DNA from: Ectothiorhodospira magna
GTDB taxonomy: Bacteria > Pseudomonadota > Gammaproteobacteria > Ectothiorhodospirales > Ectothiorhodospiraceae
NCBI RefSeq assembly: GCF_900110965.1
Contig: NZ_FOFO01000019.1
Span: 1 to 64,000, forward strand
Length of the DNA stretch: 64,000 nt
Direction of reading: 5' to 3'
The translations under genes were made by a program, and so were the position numbers. Of this stretch, positions 1 to 6,838 are shown piece by piece (position 1 is the first letter of the stretch; every line of letters starts with the position of its first letter). The notes under the pieces were generated by a model. It was not told the DNA's origin, searched no databases, and saw only the letters and a program-made list of their open reading frames with translations.

Positions 1-172
1 CAGCTTCTTGATGTCGTGTTTGGCGCTCAACGACTGGCCGTGGTGTTGGTAGCGATGGGATATGATGCGAAGGCCGGTGTTATAGACAAAGCGCACCGCG
101 CCGAACTGGCAGTTCAGAAATGCCGCCTGTTCGGTCGTGGGGTAGATGCGTAATCTTTGTGGCCTTCAGCAT
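1..172 (-). pseudogene. tnpB: TnpB (IS605 OrfB) N-terminus, frameshifted, cut by window edge
   Basis: From the ATG at 172 the peptide begins MLKATKI, the usual start of TnpB, the RNA-guided nuclease of IS200/IS605 elements. One extra base at about position 151 then breaks the frame. After the shift the reading continues with RIYPTTEQ and later FVYNTGLR, the conserved N-terminal helix-turn-helix region of TnpB. The frame that would read through has a stop just upstream of the shift, so no alternative start rescues it. The rest of the gene is outside the window, so the state of its RuvC domain is unknown. Confidence 0.75.
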
Positions 173-228
173 GTCAGTGCTCGCTGCTACAATAGCCATA
201 GATTAACAGCTATAATGGGGTATTTCAA

Positions 229-315
229 GTGAGTGCGGATGCAGTCTACCGACGAGGGCGGCACAGCGTCACAACGTTGAAAGCCTATGTTCAGGGGCAG
301 AAGACACAAAAATAG
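229..315 (+). pseudogene. tnpA: TnpA (Y1 transposase) reduced to its two ends by internal deletion
   Basis: A GTG-initiated 28-residue frame reads YRRGRHSVT, typical of the IS200/IS605 TnpA N-terminus, then runs directly into LKAYVQGQKT, typical of the TnpA C-terminus, and stops with TAG. A normal TnpA has about 130-150 residues, so roughly 100 internal codons are missing, including the HUH metal site and the catalytic tyrosine. The joint is in frame. The product cannot be an active transposase. A short in-frame deletion derivative like this resembles a miniature element that could only be moved in trans. Confidence 0.7.
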
Positions 316-568
316 GGCCGCCTGCGCGGCCCCCGCTGACCTCCCCGCCCGAGTGGGCGAGGGTTCACGCGGGTTTTTGCTGAATCTGGATGCCAACATC
401 GTGCAGGACATCATCCGGCAGCGTCACTACCAGCAGCTCGTCGATTTTGCCTCTGCACAACTGGGACAACATTGAACATTCCCCTGCGCATTTCACCTGC
501 CAGGGGAATTTATTAACCCGGCAATCAAATAGGTCCATATTGTGCCGTTTTAGGAGATGCCCAATTGA
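316..568. other. Intergenic region between IS605 remnant and orn
   Basis: No gene can be named here. A plus-strand frame open to 475 ends in an uncharacterised peptide (NIVQDIIRQR, then QLVDFASAQ) with no start of its own after the IS hairpin. It may be the tail of a gene truncated by the element. A 9-bp perfect hairpin (ATTCCCCTG at 478-486, CAGGGGAAT at 501-509) lies downstream of the orn stop and could end orn transcription, although it lacks a clean U-tract on the minus strand. Confidence 0.4.
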
Positions 569-1117
569 TCACACCTTGAGCATATGCTCCCGGTAATGGC
601 GTAATTCGGTGATGGAATCGCGGATATCCTGTAATGCCTGATGAGTGGCGTCTTTGGACAGACTGTTGAGCACCCCTGGCGCCCAGCGTCGGGCCAGTTC
701 CTTGAGGGTGCTGACATCCAGATTGCGGTAATGAAAAAATGCCTCCAGGTCCGGCATACAGCGAAACAGGAAACGTCGGTCCTGACAGATGCTGTTGCCG
801 CACATGGGGGATGCACGGGGCGGCACATATTGTCTTAAAAAGCGCAGGGTTTCTTCCTCGGCCTCAACCTCGTTATACAGGCTCATTTTCACCCGCTCCA
901 CCAGCCCGGAGCGACCGTGGGTGGTGCGGTTCCAGTCATCCATCCGACTGAGGATTTCCTCGGTCTGATGAATGGCGATCACCGGGCCTTCTGCCAGGAC
1001 GTTTAGCTCCTTGTCCGTGACAATAGTAGCAATTTCAATAATGTAATCAGACTGTGGGTCCAGGCCTGTCATTTCCAGATCGATCCAGACCAAGTTCTCC
1101 GGATTGGGATTCATCAT
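569..1117 (-). CDS. orn: Oligoribonuclease
   Basis: Orn is a DEDDh 3'-5' exonuclease that degrades 2-5 nt RNAs and pGpG, the linear product of c-di-GMP breakdown. It is often essential in gammaproteobacteria. The 182-residue product has the usual length and all motifs: IDLEMTGL with Asp13 and Glu15, [10 protein letters not shown], and the C-terminal [11 protein letters not shown] with the catalytic His and Asp. The start is an ATG-ATG pair at 1117/1114. The frame is open far upstream, but that part runs through the IscB element and is not orn. No convincing Shine-Dalgarno sequence precedes the start, because the transposon remnant ends about 11-20 bp upstream. Confidence 0.95.
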   Translation of the reverse strand: MMNPNPENLVWIDLEMTGLDPQSDYIIEIATIVTDKELNVLAEGPVIAIHQTEEILSRMDDWNRTTHGRSGLVERVKMSLYNEVEAEEETLRFLRQYVPPRASPMCGNSICQDRRFLFRCMPDLEAFFHYRNLDVSTLKELARRWAPGVLNSLSKDATHQALQDIRDSITELRHYREHMLKV

Positions 1118-1136
1118 TTTGCGCGAGAAACCCCGT

Positions 1137-1149
1137 CCTTCAGGGCGGG
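1137..1149. repeat. End-hairpin repeat, downstream end of the IscB element
   Basis: One copy of the 13-bp direct repeat shared with 1842-1854. Together with its flank it forms an imperfect CCCGTCC-TTCA-GGGCGGG hairpin, interpreted as the right-end recognition structure. Confidence 0.6.
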
Positions 1150-1176
1150 AGGGATAGCGCATCGTGCGCAGCACGA

Positions 1177-1580
1177 TCACGCGGCCCTGGTCGCGTCCTC
1201 CTGTATGGGTTTGGGTTGAAAGGCATAGCCATCGGCCCTTTGCAGCAGACGGCAATGGCGGTGTGAAATCCCCTGAACCACACCCTTTCGGGTCTGGATA
1301 TTGAAACTGCCGGTGGCGCGAATGGCTACCCGACCCATGGCTCGTACCGTCAAGGAGGGCACATTCCAGGGGTGGTGGCAGTGACTGGCCCGACACAAGC
1401 TGCATCCAGGGCGTGGGTCTTGGGAATGCCCAGCCGCTGTCGATTGTATTTGGTGCGGCCACCGCTACTGGTGATCACCGGCAGGCCCGTGGCCCGGTCC
1501 CGCTCCAGCAGCAACCGTGCCCGCTTCTCCGAGCAGGGCATCAGGGGCTTTTTCCTCTTGTCCAGTACCAGAATCGCCAT
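1177..1580 (-). pseudogene. iscB: IscB OMEGA nuclease, internally deleted and frameshifted
   Basis: The ATG at 1580 (Shine-Dalgarno GGAG 8 nt upstream) starts MAILVLDKRKKPLMPCSEKR, the PLMP-type N-terminus of IscB, the RNA-guided nuclease family ancestral to Cas9. After about 28 residues the sequence jumps to [13 protein letters not shown] and [10 protein letters not shown] from the C-terminal RuvC-III region. The arginine-rich bridge helix, RuvC-II and HNH parts are missing. A one-base shift near 1390 changes frame, after which [12 protein letters not shown] and [10 protein letters not shown] from the extreme C-terminus follow, with a second apparent deletion between them. About 400 bp remain of an expected 1.2-1.5 kb, so nuclease activity is excluded. 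Confidence 0.8.
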
Positions 1581-1862
1581 TTCAAATCTCCTAAAACAGA
1601 ACCCTTACGGGTCCAGTGACGCAGGGCTTGCGCCTCATCTCCCCTCGGGAATGTCTGCAACCGGCTCCCGCTGACGCGGCGGCTGGAACCTTCGGCGCTT
1701 TACCTTTCGCCAGCATGATCCTAACCTTCCAGAGCGGCAGACTGAGGCAGCATCCGCCGGTGGGTCTTGACGACCTGTTGCAAACGTAGCGGGTTTTCAC
1801 CGCTGACCCTGGTCAACCCGGCTTGCTTTCACAAGCTCCGGCCTTCAGGGCGGGGTAGTTGA
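1581..1862 (-). ncRNA. Candidate IscB omega RNA (OMEGA guide RNA)
   Basis: In IscB systems the omega RNA is encoded just upstream of iscB and takes its guide from the sequence flanking the element end. This non-coding stretch of about 280 bp lies in that position. It starts at the end hairpin (CCGCCCTGAAGG core), followed by the GAGCTTGTGAAAGC segment and several GC-rich inverted repeats, and runs up to the iscB ribosome-binding site. The predicted guide would come from the bases immediately right of about 1863. The call rests on position and hairpins, not on an alignment. Whether it is transcribed is unknown. Confidence 0.5.
1842..1854. repeat. End-hairpin repeat, upstream end of the IscB element
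   Basis: Second copy of the 13-bp repeat found at 1137-1149. It lies inside an imperfect hairpin at the omega-RNA end of the element. Confidence 0.6.
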
Positions 1863-2016
1863 CAAGATAGTCCTTTTTTGTGCCGTGGGGCACGATCTGG
1901 GCACGGGAAACCACGGGGCGCTGCCAATGGCAAGGTGATAGTCTACACCGAAAACGGGGACCCGATCGAAGCGCGGGCGCGAGTAGAAGACGGTGCTGGC
2001 CGGCGGGCAGAAACAC

Positions 2017-2045
2017 TTGACTTACCTGCCCGCGCCCCATAAAAT
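2017..2045 (+). promoter_or_regulatory. Sigma-70 promoter of tRNA-Val
   Basis: TTGACT at 2017-2022 and TAAAAT at 2040-2045 are separated by exactly 17 bp, 18 bp before the mature tRNA. A GC-rich discriminator (GCGCCC) follows the -10 box, as in stable-RNA promoters under stringent control. Confidence 0.8.
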
Positions 2046-2063
2046 GCGCCCTTCTTCGCATTT

Positions 2064-2138
2064 GGGCGGTTAGCTCAGCGGTAGAGCACTGCCTTCACAC
2101 GGCAGGGGTCAGTGGTTCGATCCCACTACCGCCCACCA
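2064..2138 (+). tRNA. tRNA-Val (anticodon CAC)
   Basis: Full cloverleaf. The acceptor stem is GGGCGGT (2064-2070) paired with ACCGCCC (2128-2134), followed by discriminator A and an encoded CCA (2136-2138). The D arm is GCTC...GAGC, the anticodon arm CTGCC-TTCACAC-GGCAG, and the T arm contains TTCGATC. The anticodon CAC reads the valine codon GTG. It is a single-gene unit with its own promoter and terminator. Confidence 0.97.
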
Positions 2139-2149
2139 AATTTAGCGAC

Positions 2150-2188
2150 AAAAAAAGCGACTTACGGGAAACCGGAGTCGCTTTTTTT
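2150..2188. terminator. Bidirectional rho-independent terminator (tRNA-Val / bchH)
   Basis: A perfect 13-bp stem (2150-2162 with 2176-2188) has A7 at one end and T7 at the other, so it can terminate the tRNA transcript on the plus strand and bchH on the minus strand. A small inner CGG-GAAA-CCG hairpin caps it. Confidence 0.85.
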
Positions 2189-2268
2189 GTGCCTGATTTC
2201 TCAATGAATCAGGGAAAGGACACAGGGAGGGCGGCGGCTCTGTGGCCGCCGCACCTCCGCCACCCTTA

Positions 2269-5200
2269 TCATGCCGCGGGCGGCTGCTCGTAGGTCCCTT
2301 CCAGACGGTCCTCCAGTTCCTCGCCGGCACGGCGCAGGGCCTCCAGGGTCTCCTCGTCGGGCTGCCAGTAGTTGCGCTCCGAAGCCTCCAGCAAACGATT
2401 GGCCATCTTGGCCGAGGCAGTGGGGTTGAGGGCGGCCAGACGCTCACGCATCTCCGGGTCCAGCATGAAGGTTTCCGACAACTGCTGGTAGACCCAGGGC
2501 TGTACCTGACCGGTGGTGGCGGACCATCCCATGGTGTTGGTGATATGCACCTCGATCTGGCGCACGCCCTCGTAGCCATGCTTGAGAGCCCCTTCGTACC
2601 ATTTGGGGTTGAGCATCCGGGTCCGGGTTTCCAGGGCCACCTGCTCCGACAGGGTGCGGACGGTCCCGTCACCCTTGGTCTGGTCCCCAATGTAGACCGG
2701 GGTATCCTGGCCGCCCCGGGCCTGACGCACGGCCCGGCTAATACCGCCCAGGGTATCGAAGTAATTGTCCACCGTGGTGATGCCCAGCTCCACCGAATCC
2801 AGGTTCTGGTAGGTGAGCTGCACGTCCGCCAGCATGCTCTTGAGCAGGGCGTCCTGCTTCACCGGACGGCCGGACAGGCCGTAGGCAAAGCCCTTGCGCT
2901 GGGTGTAGGTGTCGGCCAGTTCGTCCTCGTCGTTCCAGCGGCCATTTTCCACCAGGTTGTTGACGTTGGAGCCGTAGGCGCCATCAGCGTTGCCGTAAAC
3001 CCGCAGGGCGGCGGTTTCCAGATCGCAGCCGTGCTTCTCCTGGTAGGCCAGGGCATGGGCACGGACGAAGTTCTGATCCAGCGGTTCATCGGCGCTGGCG
3101 GCCAGGAAGGTGGCCTCGGCCAACAGCTTGATCTGCAACGGCAGCAGGTCGCGGAAGATGCCCGACAGGGTGATCACCACGTCGACCCGGGGACGCCCCA
3201 GCTCCTCCAGGGGAATCAGGGTGGCGCCGGCCAGGCGACCATAGTTGTCGAACCGGGGTCTGGCACCCACCAGGGCCAGGGCCTGACCGATCTGGCTGCC
3301 CTCGGTCTTGAGGTTGTCACTGCCCCACAGCACCAGGGCGATGGACTCCGGCAACGGGTTGCCTTCTTCCACATGGCGGGCCAGCAGGCGTTCCGCCTGG
3401 CGGGCGCCATCCTTGAGGGCATAGGCACTGGGGATCCGGAAGGGATCGAAGCCGTGCAGGTTGCGGCCGGTGGGCAGCACCTCGGGGGTACGCATGACGT
3501 CACCGCCCGGGGCCGGGCGCAGGTAGCGTCCGTCCAGGGCCTTGAGGATGCCTTCCAGCTCAGTTTCCTGGGCCAGCAGATGGTCGGCGTTGGCCAGTTC
3601 ACGCAGGCGCTCCAGGGTGGCGTCGTCCACCTGGGCGCCGGTCTGCTTCACCGCCTTGTCGGCGGAACCGGTGCGGACCAGGGCCTCGATCAGGTCACGG
3701 TCGGGCCGACTCTCGTCGGTGGCCTCGGCCATGGACAGGAGCATGTCCACCCGCTCCTCTTCGGACAGGGGCTGCCCCACCACGTGCAGGCCGTGGGGAA
3801 TGAGGGTGTACTCCAGTTCCAGGATCTGTTCGTTGAGCTTGAGGATCTGCGTGTCCGCATCCCCGGCATCGGAGACATCCCACAGGGGCTCGGCCTTGCA
3901 CAGCTCCAGCTCGGCGGCCTGGGACTGGATCAGGGCCGCCAGTTCCTCCCGCTGATGGGCCTGCTCGGGCTCCAGACCGCGCCAGCGCTCCAGGGAGCTT
4001 TTCAGGTCCAGCAAACCGCGATACAGCCCCGCATGGGCCACCGGCGGGGTCAGGTAGCTGATCAGGGTGGCACCGGCCCGGCGCTTGGCGATGGCCCCTT
4101 CCGAGGGGTTGTTGGAAGCGTACAGGTACAGATTGGGCAGATCGCCGATGAGACGGTCCGGCCAGCAGGTGCCGGACATGCCCACCTGCTTGCCGGGCAT
4201 GAACTCCAGGGCGCCGTGGGTGCCGAAATGCAGCACCGCGTGAGCCTTGAAATCCTCCCGCAGGTAGCGATAGAAGGCGGAGAAGGCATGAGTGGGGGCA
4301 AAACCGTGCTCGAACAGCAGGCGCATGGGGTCGCCTTCATAGCCGAAGGACGGCTGCACGGCCACCAGCACGTTGCCGAACTGCCGTCCCTGGACCAGGA
4401 TGGAGCTGCCGTTGCTGAGCAGCTTGCCCGGCGCGGCGCCCCACTGGGATTCGATCTGCTTGAGCCAGCGTTCCCGGCGCACGTGCTCTTCGGCGGGGAT
4501 CAGGGTATGGACGTTGGCATCGGAGCCGTACTGCTCCCGGTTGCCGTTGATCACCGCCTCCCGCAGGGCGTCGGCGTTCTCGGGCACATCCACCTGGTAC
4601 CCTTCCGCCTTCATGGCCTTGAGGGTATTGAAGAGGGATTCAAACACCGCCAGGTAGGCGGCGGTGCCGGTATTGCCCGCATTGGGCGGAAAGTTGAACA
4701 GGACGATGGCCACCTTGCGCTGGGCGCGCTCGGAGCGGCGCAACGCCACCAGCTTGCAGATCCGGGCCACCAGCATGGTGGTGCGTTCCTTGCAAGTAAA
4801 CATGTCCTGGGGATTCTCGACCTGGGTGAAGGTACAGGGGGTGTCACAGCCCTGACAGGTGGCGCCTTCGCCACCGGGACGTCCCCCATAGACCATGGGC
4901 ACGGTGCTGCCATCCAGTTCCGGGATGGCCACCATGATGGTGCTTTCCACCGGCAACAGGCCGCGGTCGGAGTTGCCCCACTGGTCCAGGGTCTGGAATT
5001 CCACCGGATGGGCGGCCACATAGGGCACGTCCAGCCTGGACAGGATCTCCTCGGCGGCGCGGGCATCGTTATAGGCAGGACCGCCCACCAGGGAAAAACC
5101 GGTCAGGGACACTACCGCATCCACCGTGGGACGGCCATCCTTCATGAAAAACTTTTCGATGGCGGGACGGGCATCCAGGCCGGAGGCAAAGGCCGGCACC

Positions 5201-6057
5201 ACCTGCATGCCTTCCTCTTCCAGGCGACGGATGACCGGATCGTAATGGCCCGCATTACCCGCCAGGACATAGGAGCGCAGCACCAGCACCCCGACCCGAC
5301 CCTTGGCATTCTTGTCGGACCAGCGGGCCGGCAGGTCCTGCAGGCGGTCTGAAATGCGGGGCTGCATGTCCGGGTGATAGATGCCGGTCTCGGGATATTC
5401 CACCGGCATGGAGGACGACACCTTGCCCTTGAGGGCGGCGCGAGGACCGGCGGCATAGCGGTCGACAAGGAAGCGAATCATGTTGCTCATGTTCTCTTCC
5501 GAACCGCCCAGCCAGTACTGCAGGGTGAGGAAATAGGCGCGGACGTCTTGGGCGGTGCCCGGGATGAAGCGCAGAAGCTGGGGAATGCGCCGCAGCATCT
5601 TCATCTGCTGGGCGCCGGCGGTCCCGCCGGATTCCTTGTCCTTGTTGCCCCGCAGGCGCTTGAGCAGGGTCATGGGGCCGCTGCTGGGCTTGGACATGTC
5701 GAAGCTGCCCATGTGGGTCAGCTTGGTCACATCAGCAGCGGACATGGCGCAGATCAGGGCATCGCAGGTGTCGCGCCGGGCTTCCAGGGCTGGCACGATG
5801 GGCTTGTACTGGTCTTCCAGGAACAGCATGGTGGCGACGATGATGTCCGCCTGCTCGATGTCCGCCAGACAAGCATCCAGGGCCTCCTGGTTGCCCTGCC
5901 ACTCGGAGGCGGCATGCAGGCTCAGGGTCAGGCCCGGCAGGTCTTTTTGGAGCTTGATCCGTGCTCGATCCGTGGCACTGGCCAGATGAGTGTCCATGGT
6001 CACGATGACAACCCGGACGGGAGTATGATCAACTGTGGACTTGGGCTTTGTTGCCAT
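2269..6057 (-). CDS. bchH: Magnesium-chelatase subunit H (bacteriochlorophyll synthesis)
   Basis: BchH is the large porphyrin-binding subunit that, with BchI and BchD, inserts Mg2+ into protoporphyrin IX, the first committed step to bacteriochlorophyll. The 1262-residue product has the usual BchH length and runs through the CobN/Mg-chelatase fold. It includes the N-terminal PVRVVIVTMDTHLA block, the cysteine pair in GATCQGCDTPCTF, HFGTHGALEFMPGKQ and YASNNPSEG. The start MATKPKS at 6057 is chosen because upstream codons do not resemble the family. No bchI, bchD, bchL or bchM is adjacent, which is unusual for purple bacteria. It could be the only copy or a paralogue. Confidence 0.96.
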   Translation of the reverse strand: MATKPKSTVDHTPVRVVIVTMDTHLASATDRARIKLQKDLPGLTLSLHAASEWQGNQEALDACLADIEQADIIVATMLFLEDQYKPIVPALEARRDTCDALICAMSAADVTKLTHMGSFDMSKPSSGPMTLLKRLRGNKDKESGGTAGAQQMKMLRRIPQLLRFIPGTAQDVRAYFLTLQYWLGGSEENMSNMIRFLVDRYAAGPRAALKGKVSSSMPVEYPETGIYHPDMQPRISDRLQDLPARWSDKNAKGRVGVLVLRSYVLAGNAGHYDPVIRRLEEEGMQVVPAFASGLDARPAIEKFFMKDGRPTVDAVVSLTGFSLVGGPAYNDARAAEEILSRLDVPYVAAHPVEFQTLDQWGNSDRGLLPVESTIMVAIPELDGSTVPMVYGGRPGGEGATCQGCDTPCTFTQVENPQDMFTCKERTTMLVARICKLVALRRSERAQRKVAIVLFNFPPNAGNTGTAAYLAVFESLFNTLKAMKAEGYQVDVPENADALREAVINGNREQYGSDANVHTLIPAEEHVRRERWLKQIESQWGAAPGKLLSNGSSILVQGRQFGNVLVAVQPSFGYEGDPMRLLFEHGFAPTHAFSAFYRYLREDFKAHAVLHFGTHGALEFMPGKQVGMSGTCWPDRLIGDLPNLYLYASNNPSEGAIAKRRAGATLISYLTPPVAHAGLYRGLLDLKSSLERWRGLEPEQAHQREELAALIQSQAAELELCKAEPLWDVSDAGDADTQILKLNEQILELEYTLIPHGLHVVGQPLSEEERVDMLLSMAEATDESRPDRDLIEALVRTGSADKAVKQTGAQVDDATLERLRELANADHLLAQETELEGILKALDGRYLRPAPGGDVMRTPEVLPTGRNLHGFDPFRIPSAYALKDGARQAERLLARHVEEGNPLPESIALVLWGSDNLKTEGSQIGQALALVGARPRFDNYGRLAGATLIPLEELGRPRVDVVITLSGIFRDLLPLQIKLLAEATFLAASADEPLDQNFVRAHALAYQEKHGCDLETAALRVYGNADGAYGSNVNNLVENGRWNDEDELADTYTQRKGFAYGLSGRPVKQDALLKSMLADVQLTYQNLDSVELGITTVDNYFDTLGGISRAVRQARGGQDTPVYIGDQTKGDGTVRTLSEQVALETRTRMLNPKWYEGALKHGYEGVRQIEVHITNTMGWSATTGQVQPWVYQQLSETFMLDPEMRERLAALNPTASAKMANRLLEASERNYWQPDEETLEALRRAGEELEDRLEGTYEQPPAA

Positions 6058-6130
6058 GATGCTCTTGGTGCCTGTTGATAAATTGGAGCCGGGTGAGGCG
6101 GTGGGCGGATTCACCCTGATGATGGATGTC

Positions 6131-6159
6131 AAATTAGATTGCCCTGCCCCGAGTGTCAA
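6131..6159 (-). promoter_or_regulatory. Sigma-70-type promoter of bchH
   Basis: On the minus strand TTGACA (6159-6154) and TAATTT (6136-6131) are separated by 17 bp. The distance to the bchH start leaves a leader of about 70 nt. The -35 box lies inside the TGTC-N10-GACA operator. Confidence 0.6.
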
Positions 6160-6171
6160 CCAAGCCAGACA
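6154..6171. promoter_or_regulatory. PpsR/CrtJ operator candidate
   Basis: TGTC (6154-6157), ten bases, GACA (6168-6171): an exact match to the TGTcN10gACA palindrome bound by PpsR/CrtJ, the redox-responsive repressor of photosynthesis genes. It covers the bchH -35 box, where binding would block RNA polymerase. The 10 bp between bchH's promoter side and the next gene contain only a half-site near 6127, not a second palindrome. Confidence 0.65.
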
Positions 6172-6231
6172 ACAACCCGGACTATCCTTGCGTTTTATCC
6201 TGTTCTTGGCGCTTAAAACTGGAGGCTGCTC

Positions 6232-6828
6232 TTGAAAGGCATAACCCGTACCTTCCTCACCGGTCTGGCGGCCATCCTGCCCCTGCTGGTCACCATTGTG
6301 CTGCTGCTCTGGCTGAGCAATACCCTGGAAAACCTCTTGGGCACGATACTGCAGTGGGTGCTGCCCGAGATGCTCTACTTTCCGGGCCTGGGACTGATCA
6401 CCGGTATTGGCCTGATCTTTGCGCTGGGACTGCTATTGCGGGCCTATGTGGTACAGGGCATCTTCAACTGGGTGGAAGGCTGGATGCAGCGTATTCCGGT
6501 GGTGAAGACCATCCATGGCACGGTGCGGGATGTCACCCGCCTGTTTTCCAGTGATATCCGGCAACGGTTCGGTGAGGCAGTGCTGGTTACCCTGCCGGGC
6601 CTGGAGGGCAAGCTGGTGGGCTTTGTCACCCGGGAAGACTTTAGCGGGCTGCCCGATAACCTGGGCGGTGAAGGGGTGATCGCCGTCTACCTGCCCATGA
6701 GCTACCAGATTGGCGGCTACACCCTGATGCTGCCCAAAGAACGGGTGGAGCCGCTGAATCTGTCTCTGGAGGATGCCATGCGCTATACCCTCACCGCCGG
6801 GGTTTCGGCCCGCAAGCACGATAACTGA
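6232..6828 (+). CDS. DUF502 family membrane protein
   Basis: This 198-residue protein has two N-terminal hydrophobic segments (about residues 8-30 and 55-75) followed by a soluble domain, the standard DUF502 architecture. Characteristic blocks are RIPVVKTIHGTVRD, LVTLPGLEGKLVGFVT and YLPMSYQIGG. Translation starts at TTG 6232, six bases after GGAGG. The biochemical role is unknown; plant relatives (LCV/COV1) act in development. It is divergent from bchH and convergent, 10 bp apart, with the sppA-like gene. Confidence 0.85.
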   Translation: MKGITRTFLTGLAAILPLLVTIVLLLWLSNTLENLLGTILQWVLPEMLYFPGLGLITGIGLIFALGLLLRAYVVQGIFNWVEGWMQRIPVVKTIHGTVRDVTRLFSSDIRQRFGEAVLVTLPGLEGKLVGFVTREDFSGLPDNLGGEGVIAVYLPMSYQIGGYTLMLPKERVEPLNLSLEDAMRYTLTAGVSARKHDN

Positions 6829-6838
6829 TTTCAGGCCG

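Larger units (their letters stand above)
1..334. mobile_element. IS200/IS605-type element remnant (divergent tnpB and tnpA)
   Basis: Two decayed transposon genes face away from each other, tnpB to the left (minus) and tnpA to the right (plus), separated by about 56 bp. This is the IS605 layout. The tnpA remnant ends at a perfect 7-bp hairpin (GGGCCGC at 315-321, GCGGCCC at 326-332) of the kind found near IS605-family ends. The left boundary lies outside the window. Both genes are defective here, so the copy should not move without help. Confidence 0.7.
1128..1866 (-). mobile_element. Miniaturised IscB-carrying IS200/IS605-type element
   Basis: The segment contains an internally deleted iscB and the upstream stretch expected to encode its omega RNA. 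It is bounded by matching imperfect hairpins that share the 13-bp direct repeat CCTTCAGGGCGGG at 1137-1149 and 1842-1854. Sequences of this CCGCCCTGAAGG type are common in the end hairpins of this family. No tnpA lies inside it, which fits the non-autonomous nature of many IscB elements. The exact outer boundaries are inferred from the hairpins. The downstream end abuts the start of orn. Confidence 0.65.

Noticed and set aside
287-475. Plus-strand ORF of 62 residues across the IS605 end
   Set aside because: The frame crosses the IS hairpin and begins inside the tnpA remnant; any real content would be only an unidentified C-terminal tail, noted in the intergenic entry.
1880-2042. Plus-strand frame ending in GKVIVYTENGDPIEARAR, possibly the tail of a truncated gene
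   Set aside because: It looks partly protein-like but has no start, no recognised family, and runs through the tRNA-Val promoter. Not supported enough to annotate.
2242-5352. A 1036-codon open frame on the plus strand antisense to bchH
   Set aside because: It is a high-GC shadow of a strongly conserved gene, with low-complexity His/Gln/Gly content, no recognisable domain and no upstream ribosome-binding site.
6127-6142. Second PpsR-like TGT near bchH
   Set aside because: TGT is followed 12 bases later by CCC, not ACA; it is at best a half-site.
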